Positions 1-6,670 are shown, counted from the first letter of the stretch. The stretch: 11,650 nt of DNA from Rikenellaceae bacterium (GCA_020859745.1 JAJBVQ010000168.1:1-11650), one strand, 5' to 3'. The notes: a model not told the origin generated them from the letters alone. A program made the numbers and translations.

Positions 1-1
1 G

Positions 2-18
2 GCCTCCCGTGGGGAGGC
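2..18. repeat. Short perfect hairpin
   Basis: GCCTCCC and GGGAGGC form a perfect 7-bp stem around a 3-base loop (GTG). There is no T-run on either side, so it is not an obvious intrinsic terminator. It belongs to a hairpin-rich non-coding stretch at the left edge, and the window boundary may cut a larger repeat. Confidence 0.5.
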
Positions 19-65
19 GTCCGGCCCGCGCGACTCGTTTCGCTCGCCGCCGTTTTTGCATCAAC

Positions 66-137
66 GGCGCCCGCGTCAATTCTGGAAATTGCGCGTAAGC
101 GGAATTTCCAGAATTGACCTTTAAGCGGGCGGGCGCC
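66..137. repeat. Nested palindromic intergenic repeat
   Basis: The core is a perfect 16-bp inverted repeat: GTCAATTCTGGAAATT at 75-90 and its reverse complement at 103-118, with a 12-base GC-rich loop. Outside it, GGCGCCC (66-72) pairs with GGGCGCC (131-137), giving a stacked, interrupted stem. No reading frame explains it. It lies downstream of thiC on the minus strand, but no U-tract follows the hairpin, so it is a poor match to an intrinsic terminator. It could be a REP-like interspersed repeat, a folded RNA element or a protein-binding palindrome. The base pairing is read directly; the role is unknown. Confidence 0.7.
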
Positions 138-194
138 TTTCCAAGATAGAGAGAACTGCGCTCCCGCGCGGGGGCGTGTGCCCACGCCGGGCGG

Positions 195-223
195 GCGATA
201 CTGCGTATCGCTTATTTTTTAAC
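195..223 (+). terminator. Possible plus-strand intrinsic terminator
   Basis: GCGATAC (195-201) and GTATCGC (205-211) form a perfect 7-bp stem with loop TGC, followed on the plus strand by TTATTTTTTAA. This fits an intrinsic terminator for transcription entering from the left. No plus-strand gene ending here is visible, so it would serve something outside the window or block antisense transcription into thiC. For thiC, on the minus strand, the T-run is on the wrong side. Confidence 0.35.
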
Positions 224-229
224 GAACGG

Positions 230-1774
230 TTATTTAATTGATTTTGTGATGCGCATGGCACAGAAATGCGGGCCGCACATGGCGCAGAAATCAGCATTCT
301 CCTTGACCATCTCGCGGTGCATCCGCCGCGCCCGCTCCGGATCCAGGGAGAGGTTGAACTGATCCAGCCAGCGAAAATCGTACCGCGCACGGCTCATCGC
401 CAGGTCGCGCGCTATCGCCGCCGGATGCCCCTTGGCAATGTCCGCCGCGTGCGCCGCCAGCTTATAAGTCACCACCCCCTCCCGCACGTCATCCCGGTTC
501 GGCAGCGCAAGATGCTCCTTCGTCGTCACATAACAGAGCATCGCCGTCCCGAACCAGCCGATCATCGCCCCACCGATCGCCGAGGTGATATGGTCATAGC
601 CCGCCCCGATGTCCGATACCAGCGGCCCCAGCGTGTAGAACGGCGCCCCGTGGCACCACTCGATCTGCCGATCCATATTCTCGCGGATCAGGTTCATCGG
701 CACATGGCCCGGCCCCTCGATAATCACCTGCACGTCATGCTCCCACGCCCGTGCACACAGCTCGCCCAGCGTCTTGAGCTCCCCGAACTGCGCCGCGTCG
801 TTGGCATCCGCGATCGACCCCGGCCGCAGCCCGTCTCCCAATGAAAGCGCCACATCGTAACGCGCCATAATTTCGCATATCTCGTCGAAATGCTCGTAAA
901 GGAAACTCTCCCGGTCGTGGTGCGCCATCCACTTCGCCATAATGGAGCCGCCCCGCGAGACGATCCCCGTCACCCGCTTCCGGGCCAGCGGCACATGCTC
1001 CTTCAGCAACCCCGCGTGGATCGTGAAGTAGTCCACCCCCTGTTCGCACTGCTCGATCAGCGTATCCCGGTACGCTTCCCAAGTCATATCCTCGACCACC
1101 CCCGCGACCTTCTCCAACGCCTGGTACATCGGCACCGTGCCGATCGGCACCGGCACATTGCGCAGGATCGCCTCCCGCGTCTGGTGGATATTCTTGCCTG
1201 TGGAGAGGTCCATCACCGTGTCCGCCCCCCACTTGATCGCCCAGAGCGCCTTCTCGACCTCCTCCGCAATCGACGACCCGAGCGCCGAGTTCCCGATATT
1301 GGCGTTGATCTTCACCAGATACTCCGAGCCGATCACCATCGGTTCCGTCTCCGGATGCTTCCGGTTGGCCGGAAGGATCGCCCGCCCCTCTGCGATCGAG
1401 CGCCGTATTTGCTCCGCCGTGATATACCCCTTCTCCCCCGGTGCAATCCCCGCATTCTCGCGGATCGCCGCATACTCCATCTCCGGTGTGACGATCCCCT
1501 GCCGGGCGTACCACATCTGGGTATGGAACTCCCCTTCGGGCAAAGCAGCCGCGCGTGCCGCGATCCACCCCTCCCGCAATTTCGGTACCCCGCGATCCGT
1601 ATCAGCTTCGTAGCCCGGCTCGGTGTACGGCCCCGTGGTATCGTACAGCGTCACGCTCCCGCCGTCGGTCAGGTTGACCCGCCGCATCCCCACGCGCACG
1701 TCCGGATGCAGCTCGCCGTTCACATAGACCTTCTCCGAAGCGTTCTGCGGGTCGTGAAAAAGTTCTCTATACAT
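230..1774 (-). CDS. thiC: Phosphomethylpyrimidine synthase ThiC
   Basis: ThiC is a non-canonical radical-SAM enzyme. It rearranges 5-aminoimidazole ribotide to 4-amino-5-hydroxymethyl-2-methylpyrimidine phosphate, the pyrimidine half of thiamine, in the cytoplasm. The 514-residue protein carries the family hallmarks: SLGDGLRPG at about 311-319, EGPGHVPM at 353-360, GPLVSDIGAGYDHI at 383-396, and the C-terminal CxxCxxxxC cluster motif (C497, C500, C505) that binds the [4Fe-4S] cluster. It is shorter than the roughly 600-residue E. coli and Bacillus enzymes because the N-terminal region is abbreviated; the catalytic core looks complete. The start is the ATG 5 bp after the stop of the upstream isoprenyl synthase gene, so the two are probably co-transcribed. 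I found no TPP riboswitch directly upstream and no other thi gene nearby. The identification is very secure. Confidence 0.97.
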   Translation of the reverse strand: MYRELFHDPQNASEKVYVNGELHPDVRVGMRRVNLTDGGSVTLYDTTGPYTEPGYEADTDRGVPKLREGWIAARAAALPEGEFHTQMWYARQGIVTPEMEYAAIRENAGIAPGEKGYITAEQIRRSIAEGRAILPANRKHPETEPMVIGSEYLVKINANIGNSALGSSIAEEVEKALWAIKWGADTVMDLSTGKNIHQTREAILRNVPVPIGTVPMYQALEKVAGVVEDMTWEAYRDTLIEQCEQGVDYFTIHAGLLKEHVPLARKRVTGIVSRGGSIMAKWMAHHDRESFLYEHFDEICEIMARYDVALSLGDGLRPGSIADANDAAQFGELKTLGELCARAWEHDVQVIIEGPGHVPMNLIRENMDRQIEWCHGAPFYTLGPLVSDIGAGYDHITSAIGGAMIGWFGTAMLCYVTTKEHLALPNRDDVREGVVTYKLAAHAADIAKGHPAAIARDLAMSRARYDFRWLDQFNLSLDPERARRMHREMVKENADFCAMCGPHFCAMRITKSIK

Positions 1775-1779
1775 CGTCT

Positions 1780-2757
1780 TTATTTGTTTCGTTTCATCAG
1801 TGAATAAGCATACCCTTCCAGCACCGCCAGCCGCCCGGCATCGGGATGCGCCTCGCGCAGCGCCGCCAGCGCCTTGTCGAAATACTCCGCAATGGCCGCC
1901 TCCGCCGCCTCGCGCACTCCCAACTCATTGTAAATATCCCGCACCCGCGGCAGTTTTTCCGTTATATCCCCCGGCGCAAGAATGGCCCGCCTCTGCTCCG
2001 CCGAGGCCCGCTCCATCGCCGCGATATGCAGGAAGGTTTTCTTCCCCACGGCAATATCCCCCCCTATAGTCTTCCCGAACGTCCGCGCGTCGCCGTACGT
2101 GTCCAGCAGGTCGTCCTGTATCTGGAACGCCAGCCCGAGATTGACACCGAACTCATACACCGCCCTCCGCTCCGCAGCGGAAGCGCCGCCCACGACAGCC
2201 CCCATCTCCAACGCCGCTGCCAGCAACACCGAGGTCTTGAGCCGGATCATCCCGATATACTCCTCCCGCGTGACCGGGCGGTCGCTGGCCTCGAAATCCA
2301 TGTCGTACTGCTGCCCCTGGCACACCTCCATCGCCGCCCGGTTGAACACCGCCAGCAGTTCCGGCAGTTTCCGCGCTCCGAAACGGCCCGCCCCTTCGCA
2401 CAAAGTCCGGTAGGCGAAAATCAGCATCGCGTCCCCGGACAGTATCGCACCGCTTTCGCTCCATTTCAGGTGCACCGTGGGCCGCCCCCGCCGAATCGGG
2501 GCCTTGTCCATAATATCGTCGTGCAGCAGGGTGAAATTGTGGAACACCTCCACCGCCACCGCCGCCGGGAGCGCCGCTTCCGGGTCGCCGGAATAGAGAT
2601 CGGCCCCCATCAGGCACAGCAAGGGCCTGATCCGCTTCCCTCCGTCTTCGAGGATATAGCGGATCGGGGCATAGAGTCCGCGGGGTTCGGTGTTTTCGAG
2701 GGGAAGCCGCCCGATCTCGCTTTCCACGAGCCGGAGCAGGGCGTCGGTCTGCATCAT
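1780..2757 (-). CDS. Polyprenyl (isoprenyl diphosphate) synthase
   Basis: This is a trans-type all-alpha prenyltransferase that condenses isopentenyl diphosphate with allylic diphosphates. All expected motifs are present: GGKRIRP (39-45), the first Asp-rich motif DDIMD (80-84), GQQYDMDF (148-155), K174-T175, the second Asp-rich motif in FQIQDDLLD (211-219), GKTIGGDI (228-235) and GKK (238-240). The first Asp-rich motif lacks the two-residue insertion seen in E. coli IspA, and F75, five residues before it, is bulky. Those features usually limit the product to C15-C20, so a geranylgeranyl or farnesyl diphosphate synthase is more likely than an octaprenyl enzyme, but product length is an inference. 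At 325 residues it has the normal family size. It is the first gene of a two-gene unit with thiC. Start: tandem ATG ATG; I keep the first, though the second is equally possible. Confidence 0.93.
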   Translation of the reverse strand: MMQTDALLRLVESEIGRLPLENTEPRGLYAPIRYILEDGGKRIRPLLCLMGADLYSGDPEAALPAAVAVEVFHNFTLLHDDIMDKAPIRRGRPTVHLKWSESGAILSGDAMLIFAYRTLCEGAGRFGARKLPELLAVFNRAAMEVCQGQQYDMDFEASDRPVTREEYIGMIRLKTSVLLAAALEMGAVVGGASAAERRAVYEFGVNLGLAFQIQDDLLDTYGDARTFGKTIGGDIAVGKKTFLHIAAMERASAEQRRAILAPGDITEKLPRVRDIYNELGVREAAEAAIAEYFDKALAALREAHPDAGRLAVLEGYAYSLMKRNK

Positions 2758-2789
2758 CTGATCGTTCTCTTCTGCGGTTTATCGTCCCA

Positions 2790-2797
2790 CGAAGATA
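2790..2797 (-). promoter_or_regulatory. Candidate -7 box for synthase-thiC unit
   Basis: On the minus strand this reads TATCTTCG, one mismatch from the Bacteroidota -7 consensus TAnnTTTG, 32 bp upstream of the isoprenyl synthase start. It sits between the terminator of the upstream gene and the coding region, which is where a promoter is expected. No clear -33 TTTG is visible at the usual distance, so this is weak support. Confidence 0.35.
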
Positions 2798-2832
2798 CGA
2801 CAATTTTCCGATCGGGCTTCCCGCGGGGCGGC

Positions 2833-2875
2833 ATAAAGAAAGCGGGGCCGGCTTTCCGAAGAAAGCCAGCCCCGC
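2833..2875 (-). terminator. Strong intrinsic terminator of the lipoprotein gene
   Basis: On the minus strand, GCGGGGCTGGCTTTC pairs with GAAAGCCGGCCCCGC over 15 bp (one G-U pair). The pairing closes a C(UUCG)G tetraloop and is followed by TTTCTTTAT. The hairpin is at 2842-2875 and the T-rich tail at 2841-2833. It lies about 60 bp past the lipoprotein stop codon and would separate that gene from the downstream isoprenyl synthase gene. Confidence 0.88.
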
Positions 2876-2936
2876 CGGCATCCGCCCGCAGCCCGCTATG
2901 ATGTACGTGTGAGCGCGGGCCGCAGCGCAGAATACA

Positions 2937-5018
2937 TTACAACGCCGCAGCAGCCAGTTTCACATCGAGCGTCAGGTCATACGTCACACCCCACTCATAT
3001 TTGACCGACACTTTCACTGTAACCGTTTCATCCGTCTCAGGAGCATCGCCCACCCGGGTGCAGGTAAGGCTGCCATCGAGCGCCACCGTCATCTTGGATT
3101 CGTCGGTCGAAGAGGCCGAAACGATCTCCTTGATCCCGTTGGCAATAGTCTGTGCAGGCTCCTCGCCGTCCTTGGCCGTAAAATCGGAAGCAGACACCGT
3201 AACCTCCGTTCCGTCATTGGCGATCTCCTTGCCGGTCGGAGCCTCGACCGTAGCCACCGGAGAACCCAGGAAGAAGCTGATCGTCACTTCGGTCTTATTC
3301 CCCGCCTGATCCTCGTAGGCGAAAGTGGCCGAGTATTCGCCCGCAGCCGTCTTGTTGTCGATCGCGAAAACGATCTTGTTGAAGTCGCTGACAGCGTCCA
3401 CGGATGTTCCTTTGTCCGTATCGGCACTGTAGAATTTCACGCTATTCTGGCCCTGGCCCTTTAGCGGCTCGTCCAGTTCCACCGTGAAGTTCTTCGCCAA
3501 GTTCTCCCAAGCCGACTGAAACGCCACGGTCGGGAAGAGCGCAGACTCCAGGTCGCCCAGGTTCACGGTAAATTCGGCAGCCGACGTTCCGTCCGCGTTC
3601 TGCACCTGTACGTCCGCGATCGAATAGGTAGCCACCGCCGGTTCCGGGATCGGCGCAAAGAAGCTGACCGTGACATTCGATTCCGCTTTAACCCCGTTCA
3701 GCCCGACAGCCGTATAGACGACCGGCAATTCCGTGGTCGGGGTCGGGGTTTTGGTCAGCATCGCGTTCGTCTCCGCAAGTTTGTAAACCTCCCAGTCGCC
3801 GGTATAAGGCGCATCGGCCGGTACGGTCTGGTCGGCCCGGCGGATACCGTAACCATCTTTCTCCTGCGAACCGTCGTCGAACGCGGCATAGCTGTCGATA
3901 ATATCCGCAGCCGCCTTGAGGACCGCCGTCGAGCCGTTATTCTGGCTTACCGCCGACGCCACCGCCCCGGCGCCCGTTGCACCCGCCTGAACGTCGATCT
4001 CGAAAGCGTAGTCCGACAGGGTGTTGGTCCCGTTGCCGTTCTGCGCGCAAAGGGCCACATTGTCGAACCCGTCAAATCCGTCGTCGGTCACCGTTCCGGT
4101 CATAGTCCACAGCCCGGTAGCCGGAGCTGCCTTGGTCTGCGAGATCACCGCATCGCTGCCCTGCGTCATAGCCAGGGTCACGGGCATCGTTTCCGGTTCC
4201 GCAGCCCCGGTGTTGGCCACAAAGGTAAAGGTCATCGCCCCGGCATTGACCTGCGCCGGATTGATCACCACCGGCATCCCGGCGGTGGTGTACACCACGT
4301 CGCCCGACTTGTATTCCTTACCGCCGAGGGTCACGTCCGACTGGAGCGTAACTTTGGTAAAGGCCAGCGTTGCATGGCCTTTGACCGGCGTGATATTCGA
4401 AACGAATAGGCGGTCGAAATAGCCCTCCATCGGCACGCGCAGCGTTTTCATAGGTTCGGTCGCTGTGGCCGGAATGGTAATGATGGCGATTCGGTTGTCG
4501 ACGTCTTCGGTCACGGACGGAATGGCCACATTGTATTTGAACGAGGTGGTTTTATCCCCTATCACGATGTAGCCGCTCTCATCGATCTTCACGTAATCGG
4601 CCACATAAGTCTTGGCATCGGCGATGCTGTTGCCGTCGGCATCCTTCAGCTCGGCCCAGGTATTCCCGCCGTCCACCGACATCTCCCAGTTTTTTGCGGC
4701 ATTGACCCGCAGTTGCGGCACCGGGGCGTCTTTCCCGGCCTCGCCTTGCGGCCCGGTCAGCCCCTGCTGGCCGTCCTTGCCGTTGGACAGGTCGACCGAA
4801 GTCCCGTCCGAGAAGGTGATCTTGTAACCGTCCGCCCCCGGCGTTACGCCGGTGATCATCACCCCTTTGGCGATCGCCTGCTGAAGCGCGGCGATGGCGT
4901 CGGCGTTGGCGTTGATCTGGGTCTGGAGGTTCTTGATGTCGGAATCGTAATCCTTACATCCGGCGAAAGCGGCGCAGGCCGCAGCCAGCGCCACCGCATA
5001 GAGTTTCTTTTTTCTCAT
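2937..5018 (-). CDS. Surface lipoprotein, DUF4988/PL29-N-like with Ig-like repeats
   Basis: The function is unknown. The 693-residue product starts MRKKKLYAVALAAA and has a lipoprotein signal ending AAFAG-C21. Residues K-D-Y-D-S-D follow the cysteine, an acidic stretch resembling the Bacteroidota lipoprotein export signal, so display on the outer surface is likely. Residues 24-50 form a short heptad-like helix (IKNLQTQINANADAIAALQQAI). Next come a TGVTPGADGYKITFSDGTSVDL segment and six collagen-like Gly-X-Y triplets (80-97). This order resembles the DUF4988/PL29 N-terminal lipoproteins of Bacteroidota. The rest looks like beta-sandwich modules; 448-464 and 577-590 share a VT(V/I)SFF..P pattern that suggests repeated Ig-like units. 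I start at ATG 5018, because the longer frame to 5078 would place 20 polar residues before the signal peptide. It is a single gene, divergent from an XRE regulator and ended by a strong terminator. Confidence 0.85.
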   Translation of the reverse strand: MRKKKLYAVALAAACAAFAGCKDYDSDIKNLQTQINANADAIAALQQAIAKGVMITGVTPGADGYKITFSDGTSVDLSNGKDGQQGLTGPQGEAGKDAPVPQLRVNAAKNWEMSVDGGNTWAELKDADGNSIADAKTYVADYVKIDESGYIVIGDKTTSFKYNVAIPSVTEDVDNRIAIITIPATATEPMKTLRVPMEGYFDRLFVSNITPVKGHATLAFTKVTLQSDVTLGGKEYKSGDVVYTTAGMPVVINPAQVNAGAMTFTFVANTGAAEPETMPVTLAMTQGSDAVISQTKAAPATGLWTMTGTVTDDGFDGFDNVALCAQNGNGTNTLSDYAFEIDVQAGATGAGAVASAVSQNNGSTAVLKAAADIIDSYAAFDDGSQEKDGYGIRRADQTVPADAPYTGDWEVYKLAETNAMLTKTPTPTTELPVVYTAVGLNGVKAESNVTVSFFAPIPEPAVATYSIADVQVQNADGTSAAEFTVNLGDLESALFPTVAFQSAWENLAKNFTVELDEPLKGQGQNSVKFYSADTDKGTSVDAVSDFNKIVFAIDNKTAAGEYSATFAYEDQAGNKTEVTISFFLGSPVATVEAPTGKEIANDGTEVTVSASDFTAKDGEEPAQTIANGIKEIVSASSTDESKMTVALDGSLTCTRVGDAPETDETVTVKVSVKYEWGVTYDLTLDVKLAAAAL
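4728..4781 (-). repeat. Collagen-like Gly-X-Y segment
   Basis: Six consecutive Gly-X-Y triplets are encoded (GKD GQQ GLT GPQ GEA GKD), residues 80-97 of the lipoprotein, just after the N-terminal helical and beta segments. In related Bacteroidota surface lipoproteins such a short segment often links an N-terminal anchor domain to distal domains. It is too short to suggest a long collagen fibre. Confidence 0.75.
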
Positions 5019-5095
5019 ACCTGAAAATGTTTTGTTTGGTTGTTTCCATAGCCAGCAGCGCGGCGGAATATCAGGCACGTTCCGAAGATTTTCGT

Positions 5096-5103
5096 TATCT
5101 TTG
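5096..5103 (+). promoter_or_regulatory. Candidate -7 box for the XRE regulator
   Basis: TATCTTTG is an exact match to the Bacteroidota -7 consensus TAnnTTTG, on the plus strand 128 bp upstream of the XRE start codon. Transcription would begin near 5110, leaving a leader of about 120 nt that contains the operator-like repeats and an 18-codon open frame. I do not see a clear TTTG at the -33 position, so it rests on the -7 match and its position. Confidence 0.45.
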
Positions 5104-5130
5104 AAAGTTTAGACACCCCAAAAACACTAC

Positions 5131-5187
5131 ATGGCAAAGCGTAATTCATTTGCAAATGTAAATGTTTTAATTAGAAAAAGCAAATAA
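5131..5187 (+). CDS. Possible 18-residue leader peptide
   Basis: An ATG preceded by an A-rich stretch (AAAAACACTAC) opens an 18-codon frame, MAKRNSFANVNVLIRKSK, ending in TAA at 5185-5187. It lies wholly between the candidate XRE promoter and the XRE start codon, so it would be translated if that promoter is used. It overlaps the CATTTGCAAATG palindrome and a minus-strand promoter, so the frame may be accidental. There is no recognisable family. Confidence 0.2.
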   Translation: MAKRNSFANVNVLIRKSK

Positions 5188-5210
5188 AGTTTTCAAATGT
5201 AAATAATTTG
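5147..5210. promoter_or_regulatory. Operator-like repeats upstream of XRE gene
   Basis: CAAATGTAAAT occurs twice, at 5153-5163 and 5194-5204, starts 41 bp apart (about four helical turns). The first copy is part of a perfect 12-bp palindrome, CATTTGCAAATG (5147-5158). The second forms a CAAAT-N7-ATTTG inverted repeat (5194-5210). Paired dyad sites between a dimeric XRE-type regulator and a divergent gene are typical autoregulatory operators. Binding by the neighbouring regulator is inferred. Confidence 0.45.
5153..5184 (-). promoter_or_regulatory. Candidate promoter of the lipoprotein gene
   Basis: On the minus strand, TTTG (5184-5181) is followed after 20 bases by TACATTTG (5160-5153). This matches both the -33 (TTTG) and -7 (TAnnTTTG) elements of Bacteroidota housekeeping promoters. 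Transcription would start near 5146, giving the lipoprotein mRNA a leader of roughly 128 nt. A second TACATTTG at 5201-5194 lacks a matching -33. The -7 box overlaps the operator-like palindrome, so a bound regulator would block it. Confidence 0.5.
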
Positions 5211-5230
5211 TTTCGGAGGCGCGGTTTTAT

Positions 5231-5605
5231 ATGACGATCAACGAAAGGTTGAGCCTGCTGATCAAAGCGCTTGGACTCAACAACAACTCTTTCGCAAAAA
5301 AACTGGACGTCAACCCGGCGGTTACGTTCAACATCATCGAGGGACGCAGGACCAAGCCTTCCTATGATCTGTTGGAGAAAATAGTTTTTACATTTGACAA
5401 TATAAATCTTTACTGGCTGATCAAGGGCGAGGGGGACATGTTCCGGAAGAACCTGACGCCGGTAAAACCGGCCGAAAATCCGGAAGAGACCCCGGACACG
5501 GTGGCCCGTCAGGACGAATTCATCGCGTTGCTGAAAAAGCAGCTCGACGAGGCGAACCGAATGAACCAGGACCTGATGCAATTGCTGAAAAAAGATTTTA
5601 AATAG
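5231..5605 (+). CDS. XRE-family helix-turn-helix regulator
   Basis: This is a small DNA-binding protein of 124 residues. Residues 1-70 form a Cro/C1-type helix-turn-helix domain: the LNNNSFAKKL...VTFNIIEGRR stretch (about 16-40) holds the turn and recognition helix. INLYWLIKGEGDMF (58-71) is the conserved end of this domain in many Bacteroidota regulators. A Pro/Glu-rich linker (about 77-92) leads to a charged amphipathic helix (93-123), probably for oligomerisation. It has no peptidase or ligand domain. A GGAGG at 5215-5219 lies 11 bases before the ATG. The gene and its leader are more AT-rich than neighbouring genes, which may indicate transfer. It is divergent from the surface lipoprotein gene, and operator-like repeats lie in its leader, so autoregulation and control of the lipoprotein gene are plausible inferences. 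Confidence 0.85.
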   Translation: MTINERLSLLIKALGLNNNSFAKKLDVNPAVTFNIIEGRRTKPSYDLLEKIVFTFDNINLYWLIKGEGDMFRKNLTPVKPAENPEETPDTVARQDEFIALLKKQLDEANRMNQDLMQLLKKDFK

Positions 5606-5636
5606 CGCTCCGGATACGGCTTTTATAAAAAATCTT

Positions 5637-5644
5637 TATATTTG
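5637..5644 (+). promoter_or_regulatory. Candidate -7 box for the ROK kinase gene
   Basis: TATATTTG is an exact TAnnTTTG match in an AT-rich stretch 32 bp upstream of the ROK start codon, predicting a start near 5651 and a leader of about 25 nt. No convincing -33 TTTG is seen. The XRE gene upstream has no clear terminator, so some read-through from it is possible. Confidence 0.55.
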
Positions 5645-5676
5645 GGTTACGAAAACATCACATAAACCAATAGCAA

Positions 5677-6654
5677 ATGAAGCAATTAGCAGTAGGGATC
5701 GACATCGGGGGGACCAACTCGGTTTACGGGCTGGTGGACCGTGAGGGGAACATGTACGGCGAGGGCGTGGTGCCCACCAAGAATTACCCGGACTTCGACC
5801 AGTACCTCGAAGAGCTTTATATCGGCATCCAGAGCTTGGTGAAGAACCTCGACGGCGAGTACGAGATCATCGGCATCGGCATCGGGGCCCCGAACGCCAA
5901 TTACTACAACGGGACGATCGAGTATGCGGCCAATCTCATTTGGCAGGGGGTCATCCCGTTCGTCGAAAAGATGAAACGCTACTACCCGACGATCCCGGTG
6001 CTGATTACGAACGACGCGAACGCGGCGGCGATCGGCGAGATGGTCTACGGGGCGGCCAAGGGGATGAAGGATTTTATCGTGGTGACCTTGGGGACGGGCC
6101 TCGGGAGCGGCTTCGTGGCTAACGGGCAGCTGATCTACGGCCACGACAGCTTCGCGGGTGAGCTGGGGCACGTGATTGTCAACAAGACGGCGAGCGCGCG
6201 CGTCTGCGGCTGCGGCAGGAAGGGGTGTCTGGAGACCTATGTGTCGGCCACCGGGATCAAACGGACTGCGTTCAAGTTACTGGCCGACCATATCGAGGAC
6301 AGCGAGTTCCGCAACTACAGCTTCAATGAGCTGACGGCCGAGATGATCACCAAGGCTGCTTTGAATGGGGACCGTTTGGCGATTGAGGCGTATGAATACA
6401 CGGGGATGATCCTGGGACAGGCTTTGGCGGATGCGGTGACCATTACCTCCCCGGAGGCGATCTTCCTGTTCGGTGGGCTGGCCAAGGCGGGCAAGTACAT
6501 TTTCGAGCCGACCAAGAAATACATGGAGATGCACATGCTCTCGAACTTCCGCAACAAGGTCAAGCTGCTGCCGTCGGGCATCGACGGGAAGAATGCGGCG
6601 GTGCTGGGCGCTTCGGCGCTGATCTGGCAGCAGCTCGAAGGACAGCAGGCGTAA
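5677..6654 (+). CDS. ROK-family sugar kinase (glucokinase-like)
   Basis: This is a cytoplasmic ATP-dependent sugar kinase of the ROK (repressor, ORF, kinase) family, most likely phosphorylating glucose or a related hexose. At 325 residues it is the size of ROK kinases without a DNA-binding domain: the N-terminus begins directly with the phosphate-binding DIGGTN (9-14). NDANAAAIGE (112-121) supplies the catalytic Asp113. TLGTGLGSG (137-145) is the second nucleotide loop. GELGH (161-165) includes the sugar- and zinc-binding Glu162/His165. CGCGRKGCLE (177-186) is the ROK zinc signature with Cys177, Cys179 and Cys184. FGGLAKAG (265-272) is the adenosine motif. All key residues are intact. The substrate cannot be read from sequence: glucose, N-acetylmannosamine and other sugars occur in the family. 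It has its own promoter and ends at a strong terminator. Confidence 0.93.
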   Translation: MKQLAVGIDIGGTNSVYGLVDREGNMYGEGVVPTKNYPDFDQYLEELYIGIQSLVKNLDGEYEIIGIGIGAPNANYYNGTIEYAANLIWQGVIPFVEKMKRYYPTIPVLITNDANAAAIGEMVYGAAKGMKDFIVVTLGTGLGSGFVANGQLIYGHDSFAGELGHVIVNKTASARVCGCGRKGCLETYVSATGIKRTAFKLLADHIEDSEFRNYSFNELTAEMITKAALNGDRLAIEAYEYTGMILGQALADAVTITSPEAIFLFGGLAKAGKYIFEPTKKYMEMHMLSNFRNKVKLLPSGIDGKNAAVLGASALIWQQLEGQQA

Positions 6655-6670
6655 TTTACGCCGCTATTGA

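Noticed and set aside
141..148. TATCTTGG on the minus strand as a promoter for a gene to the left
   Set aside because: One mismatch to the consensus, no -33 element, and no gene start visible between here and the window edge.
1..229. tRNA or structured RNA gene at the left edge
   Set aside because: Hairpins are present, but I see no cloverleaf, T-arm consensus or CCA end, nor a known small-RNA signature.
890..1807. Long plus-strand open frame (305 codons) opposite thiC
   Set aside because: The product is Arg/His/Pro-rich with no domain pattern and lies antisense to an unmistakable thiC; it is a by-product of GC-rich codon use. The same applies to long opposite-strand frames over the prenyl synthase, ATPase, lpxK and sppA genes.
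3025..3045. CTGAGA on the minus strand, reminiscent of a TPP riboswitch motif
   Set aside because: It is inside the lipoprotein coding sequence, upstream of a strong terminator, with no other riboswitch helices.
5019..5078. 20-residue N-terminal extension of the lipoprotein
   Set aside because: It would put polar residues including three prolines before a normal Lys-rich signal peptide; the ATG at 5018 gives a standard lipoprotein signal.
5389..5396. Exact TAnnTTTG (TACATTTG) on the plus strand within the XRE gene
   Set aside because: It encodes conserved residues of the helix-turn-helix domain and has no -33 partner; most likely a chance match in AT-rich codons.
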